Origin: Alistipes sp. | Lineage (GTDB): Bacteria; Bacteroidota; Bacteroidia; Bacteroidales; Rikenellaceae | Direction: 5' to 3' | Assembly (NCBI GenBank): GCA_029051915.1 | Contig: JAIDKM010000145.1 | Span: 1-5,618 of the forward strand | Length of the DNA stretch: 5,618 nucleotides | In this document: positions 1 to 5,618 of the stretch, piece after piece | Layout of the letters: every line of letters starts with the position of its first letter | How positions within the stretch are numbered: the first letter of the stretch is position 1 | Made by a program: the position numbers and the translations under genes | Notes under the pieces: generated by a model | Told to the model about the DNA's origin: nothing | What the model saw: the letters and a program-made list of their open reading frames with translations, nothing else | The model's database searches: none

Positions 1-69
<69 letters not shown>

Positions 70-84
70 GAATACTCAAATAAA

Positions 85-116
85 TTTGGTATTCCGTTCG
101 GCTTGCACTATCTTTG
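85..116 (+). promoter_or_regulatory. Bacteroidota-type promoter for the M23-ispD-PH unit
   Basis: A TTTG box at 85-88 is followed, after 20 bases, by TATCTTTG at 109-116, which matches the Bacteroidota -7 consensus TAnnTTTG. The -33/-7 arrangement and spacing fit the primary sigma factor (sigma ABfr type) of this phylum. The -7 box ends only 8 bases before the ATG at 125, so the transcript would have an extremely short leader. The same -7 octamer recurs before rsfS, which supports the call. Confidence 0.75.
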
Positions 117-124
117 CCTATGCT

Positions 125-1468
125 ATGAAGACTATCCGAATCCATCTGTTTGCACTTCTGGCGCTGGCGGCCGGAGCCTGCGACCGCCTGCCCAAGGAAG
201 AAGAACCCCAACGAACGCTGATCTATGGCATCGAAGCTGACGACTACCGACTGGAAACCGGCGAAGTAGGCAAAGGCGAGACGATGAGCCAGATTCTGAA
301 CCGATACGGCATGACGGTACGTCAGATCGACCGGCTGGATCGTGCCTCGAAAGAGATATTCCCCCTGCGGAATATCCGCCCGGGACACAAATACACGGTA
401 TTCATTCATGAAGACTCTCTGTATGCACCCCATCTGGACTACCTGGTCTACGAGACGGATCGCACGGACTACGTAGTATTCGGATTCCATGACGGCGACT
501 CGGTGTCGGTGCGCAAAGATACCAAACCCATGACCCTGCGCCGCTCGAAGTGCAGTGCCGTGATTACGACCTCGCTCTGGGGTGCCGTGATGGAACAAGA
601 CTTGCCCTACTCGCTGGCGGCCGAAATGGAGAACATATACCAATGGACGGTGGACTTCTTCGGAATACAGAAAGGAGACAGCTTTACGGTGATCTACGAC
701 GAACGCTTCATCGACGACACGGTATCGGCGGGAGTGGGCCGCATCTGGGGTGCCAAGTTCACGCAAGGCGGCAAGGAGTACTATGCGATTCCGTTCCGCC
801 AAGGCGGTAAGATTCAATACTGGGATCAAGACGGTGCGAGCCTGCGCAAGCAGATGCTCAAGGCCCCGCTCAAATATACGCGCATCAGCTCGAAGTTCTC
901 CTATGCCCGCAAACACCCCATATACAAGGTATACCGCCCCCATACGGGTGTCGACTACGCAGCCCCGAAAGGAACGCCCGTACATGCGGTAGCGGACGGA
1001 GTGGTAACCTTCAAAGGCTGGAACGGCGGAGGCGGCAACACGCTCAAAATCAAACATGCGGGAAATCTGATGACGGGATATCTCCACCTGAGCGGCTATG
1101 CGAAAGGCATTGCGCAAGGAGTACGCGTATCGCAGGGCCAGCTGATCGGCTATGTAGGATCGACCGGAGCCTCGACGGGCCCCCACCTCGACTATCGGAT
1201 CTGGCGCAACGGCACGCCGATCGACCCGCTGAAGATACCGCAAGAACCGGCCGAGCCGATCAACAAGAAAAACCGGGCGGAATTCGAATATGTCCGCGAC
1301 CGGATTCTTGCCGAACTTGCCGGCGATATCCCCGACGACGAAAAGATCGTGCAACTGGACTCGATCGTCCTGCCGGCGCCGGTAGAACCTGCGGCGGTGC
1401 AACCTGCATCGGCCGAAGGGACGGCCGAGACGAAGCCGGCTGCGACGGGAACGAAAAAGAAGAAATAA
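125..1468 (+). CDS. M23-family peptidoglycan metallopeptidase, predicted lipoprotein (MepM/Csd3-like)
   Basis: This is probably a cell-envelope peptidoglycan endopeptidase that cuts peptide cross-links, 447 residues from ATG 125. Residues 1-18 form a lipoprotein signal peptide (basic start, Leu/Ala-rich core, AGA-Cys19 lipobox). A LysM/OapA-like segment (about 45-95) is followed by a Csd3-type middle domain (about 140-225, with SLWGA and the DFFGIQKGDSF stretch). The M23 core spans about 265-370: H273xxxD277 supplies two zinc ligands, YLH321 one catalytic His, and GPH354 the other. The usual HxH reads H354-L-D356, so Asp sits where the third zinc ligand is normally His. The last 70 residues are Pro/Ala-rich and end in four Lys. 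A TTG at 86 is in frame but overlaps the -33 box, and ATG 125 starts exactly at the signal peptide. ispD follows after 4 nt. The fold is secure; the exact bond cleaved is inferred. Confidence 0.9.
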   Translation: MKTIRIHLFALLALAAGACDRLPKEEEPQRTLIYGIEADDYRLETGEVGKGETMSQILNRYGMTVRQIDRLDRASKEIFPLRNIRPGHKYTVFIHEDSLYAPHLDYLVYETDRTDYVVFGFHDGDSVSVRKDTKPMTLRRSKCSAVITTSLWGAVMEQDLPYSLAAEMENIYQWTVDFFGIQKGDSFTVIYDERFIDDTVSAGVGRIWGAKFTQGGKEYYAIPFRQGGKIQYWDQDGASLRKQMLKAPLKYTRISSKFSYARKHPIYKVYRPHTGVDYAAPKGTPVHAVADGVVTFKGWNGGGGNTLKIKHAGNLMTGYLHLSGYAKGIAQGVRVSQGQLIGYVGSTGASTGPHLDYRIWRNGTPIDPLKIPQEPAEPINKKNRAEFEYVRDRILAELAGDIPDDEKIVQLDSIVLPAPVEPAAVQPASAEGTAETKPAATGTKKKK

Positions 1469-1472
1469 AGTA

Positions 1473-2249
1473 GTGGAACGAGTGGGGGTCATCATCGTAG
1501 CCGGCGGAGCGGGAACGCGCTGCGGCGGCCGTGTGCCCAAGCAATTTGCGCTGCTGGGAGGCATGCCGGTGCTGGCCCGCACGATCGGAAACTTCGCCCG
1601 GGCGCTGCCCGGTGCGCAAATCGTAGCGGTACTGCCGGCGGAACAGATCGACTACTGGCAGAATCTCCGGGCGCGGTTCGATGTGGCGTCCCACGCAGTG
1701 GTAGCGGGCGGAGCCGAACGTTTCGACTCGGTGCGCAACGGACTGGCCGCGCTGCCGGCTGACGTAGAGGTGATTGCGGTGCAAGACGGAGTGCGTCCGC
1801 TGGGCACGCCGAAGCTGATCCGCCGGACGGTGGCCGAGGCGATGGAACACGGAACGGCGGTGCCGGTGGTGGAAGCGACCGACTCCTATCGGGAAGTCGG
1901 TGCCGGTCGGGAAACGGCTTTCGGCGGGAGCGAGGCTTTCGGCGGGAGCGAGGCCTTTGGCCGGGACGCGGCTGACGAAGGATCTCGGCCGGTGGATCGC
2001 AGCCGCCTGCGGATCGTACAGACGCCGCAGATATTCCGGGCCGCGCTGCTGCGCGAAGCCTACGGAACCGACTACTGCGAAGCCTTTACGGACGATGCGT
2101 CGGTGGTGGAACGAAGTGGCTGCGCCGTTCATCTTTGCGAAGGCGAACGCGGAAACCTGAAGATCACGACACCCGAAGATTTCGCGATAGCCGAAGCGCT
2201 GCTTGCGATCCGCGAAGAAGAAACCTATCGTGAACTGCCGGCGGAATAA
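1473..2249 (+). CDS. ispD: 2-C-methyl-D-erythritol 4-phosphate cytidylyltransferase (IspD)
   Basis: IspD is a cytoplasmic enzyme that joins MEP and CTP to give CDP-methylerythritol, the third step of the non-mevalonate isoprenoid pathway. The nucleotide-binding loop AGGAGTRCGGRVPKQF lies at residues 10-25; R16 and K23 have the spacing of the E. coli catalytic pair R20/K27. Further motifs are GGAERFDSVRNGL (79-91), VQDGVRP (103-109, metal-binding D105), VDRSRLRIVQTPQIF (174-188) and GNLKITTPEDF (227-237, K230 equivalent to E. coli K213). It starts at GTG 1473, 4 nt after the peptidase stop; no early ATG is available and the N-terminal motif needs this start. At 258 residues it is longer than usual (about 220-240). 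The extra sequence is a Gly/Ala/Glu-rich insertion around residues 143-172 containing a tandem AFGGSE repeat. All catalytic motifs are present, so it should be active. Confidence 0.95.
   Translation: MERVGVIIVAGGAGTRCGGRVPKQFALLGGMPVLARTIGNFARALPGAQIVAVLPAEQIDYWQNLRARFDVASHAVVAGGAERFDSVRNGLAALPADVEVIAVQDGVRPLGTPKLIRRTVAEAMEHGTAVPVVEATDSYREVGAGRETAFGGSEAFGGSEAFGRDAADEGSRPVDRSRLRIVQTPQIFRAALLREAYGTDYCEAFTDDASVVERSGCAVHLCEGERGNLKITTPEDFAIAEALLAIREEETYRELPAE
1917..1961 (+). repeat. In-frame 18-bp tandem repeat inside ispD
   Basis: Two perfect 18-base copies (1917-1934 and 1935-1952, codons GCT TTC GGC GGG AGC GAG) are followed by a degenerate half copy (GCC TTT GGC, 1953-1961). They encode AFGGSE-AFGGSE-AFG at IspD residues 149-163. 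The two full copies are identical even at third positions, which suggests recent duplication. Because the unit is 18 bases, gain or loss keeps the ispD frame. Confidence 0.95.
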
Positions 2250-2293
2250 CCGGGCGGCGATTGGCGAAAAAAATACTCCTCTCCTCACAGACT

Positions 2294-2809
2294 ATGCAAA
2301 GCATCTACAAATACCGTTTCGACCGCCCGACGATCTACTGGACGGTGGCCTATTGGCTTGTTTTCGCCCTGCTGGGCGGAGGTCTCTACTATCTGTACGA
2401 AGGAGGCTATCTGTCGGCGTGGTTCACGTCGTTCATAGTAGCCCTCGTCGCGCTGATGTCCCTTTCGATCCCGCGGAAGATCGTAGTAACCGACGAGACG
2501 CTGCAAGTACGCTGCCTGCTGGATATTACGGAGATACGCCGCGACGAGATCGCCTCGGTACGCCGGGTGGAGAAAAGCGATATGAAGTGGATCGTGCCGC
2601 TGTTCGGCGGTTGCGGATTCTTCGGCTACTATGGCCATTTCCTGGACCTGAGGAGGTTCGAGAGAGTGAAACTGTATGCCACCGAGTGGCGCGATTTTGT
2701 GGAAGTGGTCGACATTTATGAAGACCGCCTCTATGTATCGTGCGCCGAAGCGGATCGGCTGGTGGCGGAGCTGACGCCGCCGGGCGGCAATCGCCCGATC
2801 GAAGAGTAG
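2294..2809 (+). CDS. Two-TM bacterial PH-domain membrane protein, function unknown
   Basis: This 171-residue protein has two hydrophobic segments (about 14-35 and 41-60), then a cytoplasm-sized soluble domain (61-161). That domain resembles the bacterial pleckstrin-homology family common in Bacteroidota (PF10882-like). Recognisable family features are VTDETLQVR (65-73), the amphipathic DEIASVRRVEKSD stretch (84-96), a Gly/aromatic cluster GGCGFFGYYG (105-114) and LYAT (127-130). It ends VDIYEDRLYVSC and an Ala/Asp-rich helix. I chose ATG 2294; an in-frame TTG at 2261 would add 11 residues (MAKKILLSSQT) and shorten the gap to ispD from 44 to 11 nt. There is no own promoter motif and a terminator follows, so it is probably the last gene of the peptidase-ispD unit. 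Its ligand and role are not known; a membrane-associated scaffold or sensor is only a guess. Confidence 0.8.
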   Translation: MQSIYKYRFDRPTIYWTVAYWLVFALLGGGLYYLYEGGYLSAWFTSFIVALVALMSLSIPRKIVVTDETLQVRCLLDITEIRRDEIASVRRVEKSDMKWIVPLFGGCGFFGYYGHFLDLRRFERVKLYATEWRDFVEVVDIYEDRLYVSCAEADRLVAELTPPGGNRPIEE

Positions 2810-2845
2810 GGAGCAGCCGGTGGCGGTTGCGAGAGTCAGGCAGAT

Positions 2846-2881
2846 ATTCGTCCGGCATGCGAGCCGGACGAATGTTTTTTT
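2846..2881 (+). terminator. Rho-independent terminator after the PH-domain gene
   Basis: A perfect 11-bp inverted repeat (ATTCGTCCGGC at 2846-2856 and GCCGGACGAAT at 2863-2873) encloses a six-base loop (2857-2862). One G and then seven T residues follow (2875-2881). The GC-rich stem and T-tract are a textbook intrinsic terminator, 36 nt after the stop codon. It ends the M23-ispD-PH unit and separates it from the rsfS promoter. Confidence 0.93.
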
Positions 2882-2942
2882 ATAACGAGGCGGCGGGATG
2901 GCGCGCGGAGTCCGGGGAGCATGAAGATAATTGCCGCCGAAA

Positions 2943-2974
2943 TTGTGAATTTCGGATTCTTCTTCCTATCTTTG
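2943..2974 (+). promoter_or_regulatory. Bacteroidota-type promoter for rsfS-ftsH
   Basis: TATCTTTG at 2967-2974 is a full match to the TAnnTTTG -7 box and is identical to the box before the M23 gene. A TTG at 2943-2945, 21 bases upstream, can serve as the -33 element. Transcription should start a few bases after 2974, giving a leader of about 25 nt before ATG 3003. The leader is A/T-rich with no Shine-Dalgarno sequence, as is usual in this phylum. Between the terminator and this promoter (2882-2942) I see nothing else. Confidence 0.75.
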
Positions 2975-3002
2975 TAAGGTTATAGGTACTTATAAGAAAT
3001 TT

Positions 3003-3353
3003 ATGGACAAACTGATCGAAACGATCGTCAGCGCGATTGAAGATAAAAAGGGTAAGAATATTGTATCGCTCGACCTCTCGGGATTCGACGGCGCGATCTG
3101 CTCGGCATTCGTGGTATGCAACGCCGACTCGACGACGCAGGTGGCAGCCATCGCCGACGGAATCGAAGAAAAGGTGCAACAGACGCTGGGCGAGAAAGTC
3201 TGGCGTGTGGAAGGGCAACAGAGCGCCCTGTGGATCGCGATGGACTATGTAGACGTCGTGGTGCACATATTCCAGAGCGAACTGCGCGAATTCTACCGTC
3301 TGGAAGAGCTGTGGGCCGATGCCCCGATGACCCGTTACGAATACGAAGAGTAG
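3003..3353 (+). CDS. rsfS: Ribosomal silencing factor RsfS (YbeB/Iojap family)
   Basis: RsfS binds ribosomal protein uL14 on the 50S subunit and blocks joining of the 30S subunit, slowing translation when nutrients run short. The protein is 116 residues, normal for the family. It shows the family core SAFVVCNADSTTQVAAIAD (34-52) and the signature WIAMDYVDVVVHIF followed by ELREFYRLEELWADA (77-107), with the acidic and aromatic residues of the uL14-binding face. ATG 3003 lies just downstream of a promoter with an A-rich leader, and the first helix begins directly (MDKLIETIVSAI). It is followed after only 7 nt by ftsH; an rsfS-ftsH order is, as I recall, common in Bacteroidota. It is therefore likely the first gene of a co-transcribed pair. 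Confidence 0.95.
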   Translation: MDKLIETIVSAIEDKKGKNIVSLDLSGFDGAICSAFVVCNADSTTQVAAIADGIEEKVQQTLGEKVWRVEGQQSALWIAMDYVDVVVHIFQSELREFYRLEELWADAPMTRYEYEE

Positions 3354-3360
3354 GTTTTCT

Positions 3361-5618
3361 ATGGCACAAAATCGCAAAGGAAACGGCAATAAGAAAAACG
3401 CCCTGCCGCGCCCCTCGATCCTGTGGATCTACGGAGCGATCGGCGCGTTCATATTCGGCTGGTATCTTTTCAGCCAGAGCGACGACACCCCTCTGTCGAG
3501 CGACTGGTCGGCCGTCGGAGAGATGGTCGAACGAGGAGAGGTGGAGAAGATCCAGGTGGTCAACCGGGATCGGGCCGAAGTCTATCTCACGGAGGAGGCC
3601 GTGCCCCGCTACCGGCAGGATTCGACCGGGCGTTTCCGGCATCTGCCCGAACGGGGGCCGCAGCTGACCTTCACGATCGGATCGGTGGACTCGTTCCGTG
3701 AAGACCTGAAGGCGGCCGAAACGGAGTCGGGACAGAGCGTGCCCGTGATTTACGAGAACAAAAACAACGACTGGACGAACGTAGTGGTCAACCTGCTGCC
3801 GTGGGTGCTGATTATCGGCGTGTGGTTTCTGGTGATGCGTTCGATGTCGCGCGGAGCCGGAGGAGGAGCCGGGGGCGGCATCATGAACGTGGGAAAGGCC
3901 CGGGCGCAAGTCTTCGACAAAAACAACGCCAAACGAATCACATTCAAGGATGTAGCCGGCCTGGAAGAAGCCAAGGTGGAGATCATGGAGATCGTGGACT
4001 TCCTCCGCAAGGCGGACCGCTACAAGGAACTGGGAGCCAAGATCCCGAAAGGTGCGCTGCTGGTAGGCCCCCCGGGAACGGGCAAGACCCTGCTGGCCAA
4101 AGCGGTGGCGGGCGAAGCGAACGTACCTTTCCTGTCGATATCGGGCTCGGACTTCGTGGAGATGTTCGTGGGAGTGGGTGCCTCGCGCGTACGCGACCTG
4201 TTCGAACAAGCCAAGCAAAAGGCGCCGTGCATCGTTTTCATAGACGAAATCGATGCGATAGGCCGTGCGCGCGGCAAAAATGCGGGATTCTCGGGAAACG
4301 ACGAACGCGAAAACACGCTCAATCAACTGCTGACGGAGATGGACGGCTTCCAGACCAACGCCGGAGTGATCGTGCTGGCGGCGACGAACCGTGCCGACAT
4401 CCTGGACAAGGCGCTGATGCGTGCCGGACGTTTCGACCGTCAGATCGAAGTGGGACTGCCCGATGTCAAGGAACGCGAAGAGATCTTCGAAGTACACCTG
4501 CGGCCGCTGAAACTCGATCCGGCGCTCGACCGCACGTTCCTGGCCCGTCAGACCCCCGGGTTCTCGGGAGCCGACATTGCGAACGTCTGCAACGAAGCGG
4601 CGCTGATAGCGGCCCGCCACAACAAGAAATACATCGGCAAGGAAGATTTTCTGGCGGCGATAGACCGCATCGTAGGCGGCCTGGAACGCAAGAACAAGAT
4701 CATCACGCCCGAAGAGAAGCGGGTGATCGCCTATCATGAAGCCGGCCATGCGACGGTGAGCTGGATATTGGAGAACGCGAGCCCGCTTATCAAGGTAACG
4801 ATCATACCGCGCGGCAAGGCTCTGGGTGCCGCCTGGTATCTTCCGGAAGAACGGCAGATCACCACGCGCGAACAACTGATGGACGAACTGGCCGCCACGC
4901 TCGGAGGCCGCGTATCCGAACGGCTGACGTTCGGAGAAGTATCGACCGGAGCGCTCAACGACCTGGAACGGGCGACCAAGCAAGCCTATGCGATGGTGGC
5001 CTACTATGGCATGAGCGAGGAGGTGGGTACCGTGTCGTTCTACGACTCGACGGGTCAGAGCGACATGTCGCTGACCAAACCCTACTCGGAACAGACGGCG
5101 CAACAGATCGATGCCGAGTCGCGCCGGATGATCGACCGGGCCTACGCGATGGCCGAGCAGGTGCTGCGCGAACACGCGGCCGGGCTGAAAGAACTGGCCG
5201 AGCTGCTGCTGGAGCGGGAAGTAGTCTTCACGGAAGATGTGGAACGCATATTCGGCAAGCGCAAGAAAGACATCGAGCGCGAACGCCGCGAAGCGGAAAA
5301 AGCAACGCGGGAAAAGAAAACGGCAGCGGAGAAACGCCCGGCTGGATCCGATGCCGGCGCGAAAGAACGATCCGGAGCCGACAAAGGCAGCGGGAAGCCG
5401 GTGCGAATGAGAAAGAACCGCAACACCGCGGATACGGGTGAACCGGCCGGCCGGAGGCCGAAAAAAGCGACGGGCGATGCCCTGAAAAAAGCGCCCGAGG
5501 AGGAAGCCGGGAAAACCGGGACGGAGCAGAAGCCCCGCAGAAGCCGCCGGCCCCGTCCGTCCGCAGACCCGGAAGAGACCCGATCACCCCATTTTGCGAA
5601 CCGACCAATCCGATCTGA
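3361..5618 (+). CDS. ftsH: ATP-dependent zinc metalloprotease FtsH (3' end outside window)
   Basis: FtsH is a hexameric inner-membrane AAA+ protease that extracts and degrades misfolded membrane proteins and selected soluble regulators. Residues: TM1 about 19-37, extracytoplasmic domain about 38-139, TM2 about 140-160, Gly-rich linker ([10 protein letters not shown]). The AAA+ module has Walker A GPPGTGKT (236-243), pore loop FVEMFVGVG (265-273), Walker B IVFIDE (291-296) and an SRH with arginine fingers R357 and R360. RAGRFDR replaces the enterobacterial RPGRFDR, which I recall as normal for Bacteroidota. The protease domain has zinc motif H459-E-A-G-H463 and third ligand D534 (LNDLE). After the conserved core (about residue 634, IFGKR) comes a Lys/Arg/Glu/Ala-rich tail of at least 118 residues. 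The start is ATG 3361, 7 nt after rsfS. The frame has no stop before the window ends; 752 residues are visible, already longer than typical (about 640-720). Confidence 0.97.
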   Translation, partial: MAQNRKGNGNKKNALPRPSILWIYGAIGAFIFGWYLFSQSDDTPLSSDWSAVGEMVERGEVEKIQVVNRDRAEVYLTEEAVPRYRQDSTGRFRHLPERGPQLTFTIGSVDSFREDLKAAETESGQSVPVIYENKNNDWTNVVVNLLPWVLIIGVWFLVMRSMSRGAGGGAGGGIMNVGKARAQVFDKNNAKRITFKDVAGLEEAKVEIMEIVDFLRKADRYKELGAKIPKGALLVGPPGTGKTLLAKAVAGEANVPFLSISGSDFVEMFVGVGASRVRDLFEQAKQKAPCIVFIDEIDAIGRARGKNAGFSGNDERENTLNQLLTEMDGFQTNAGVIVLAATNRADILDKALMRAGRFDRQIEVGLPDVKEREEIFEVHLRPLKLDPALDRTFLARQTPGFSGADIANVCNEAALIAARHNKKYIGKEDFLAAIDRIVGGLERKNKIITPEEKRVIAYHEAGHATVSWILENASPLIKVTIIPRGKALGAAWYLPEERQITTREQLMDELAATLGGRVSERLTFGEVSTGALNDLERATKQAYAMVAYYGMSEEVGTVSFYDSTGQSDMSLTKPYSEQTAQQIDAESRRMIDRAYAMAEQVLREHAAGLKELAELLLEREVVFTEDVERIFGKRKKDIERERREAEKATREKKTAAEKRPAGSDAGAKERSGADKGSGKPVRMRKNRNTADTGEPAGRRPKKATGDALKKAPEEEAGKTGTEQKPRRSRRPRPSADPEETRSPHFANRPIRS

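Noticed and set aside
86..124. TTG start giving a 13-residue longer M23 protein
   Set aside because: It would begin inside the -33 box, upstream of the predicted transcription start, and would hide the lipoprotein signal peptide that begins exactly at ATG 125.
1260..2288. 342-codon minus-strand open frame opposite ispD
   Set aside because: It is a shadow of ispD and the end of the M23 gene, with Arg/Ser/Pro-rich sequence and no motif.
2740..2985. 81-codon + strand open frame between the PH gene and rsfS
   Set aside because: It overlaps the end of the PH gene in another frame, runs through the intrinsic terminator and the next promoter, and has shadow-like composition.
4402..4440. RAGRFDR instead of RPGRFDR in the FtsH second region of homology as a defect
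   Set aside because: Both arginine fingers are intact and I recall the Ala variant as normal in Bacteroidota FtsH.
3801..4739. 312-codon + strand open frame in another frame of ftsH
   Set aside because: It overlaps the AAA+ domain of ftsH, whose own frame shows every catalytic motif; the alternative product is Arg/Gly-rich with no family signature.
3028..5175. 715-codon open frame on the minus strand opposite rsfS and ftsH
   Set aside because: It lies antisense to two unmistakable genes, spans their junction, has no recognisable domain, and its composition (rich in His, Arg, Gln) is what reverse reading of GC-rich codons produces.

Overview
The window suggests a GC-rich member of the Bacteroidales, most likely the Alistipes/Rikenellaceae neighbourhood. 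Three things point that way: two promoters carry the Bacteroidota -7 motif TAnnTTTG, the genes lack Shine-Dalgarno sequences, and the FtsH and M23 proteins have Bacteroidota-style sequence (for example RAGRFDR in FtsH and an HLD motif in the peptidase). The genus is an inference from composition and recalled family sequences, not from a search.

All supported genes are on the + strand, in two transcription units. Bases 1-69 hold a compound microsatellite (GGAGA x4, then GGAGCA x6) that is probably the 3' end of an upstream gene. A promoter at 85-116 leads into unit 1: an M23-family lipoprotein peptidase (125-1468), ispD of the MEP isoprenoid pathway (1473-2249) and a small two-TM PH-domain membrane protein (2294-2809). 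A strong intrinsic terminator (2846-2881) closes the unit.

A second promoter (2943-2974) drives unit 2: rsfS, the ribosomal silencing factor (3003-3353), followed after 7 nt by ftsH, the membrane AAA+ metalloprotease. ftsH is still open at the right edge of the window and has a long basic low-complexity tail.

Unit 1 combines cell-wall remodelling with supply of isoprenoid precursors, which also feed undecaprenyl phosphate. Unit 2 combines translation silencing with membrane protein quality control. These are mostly core housekeeping genes, and I see no mobile element, CRISPR array, RNA gene or clearly new system. The most unusual points are the frame-switching microsatellite at the left edge, a tandem-repeat insertion in the predicted IspD dimerisation arm, an Asp in place of the last zinc-ligand His in the M23 enzyme, a probable near-leaderless start, and the FtsH tail.
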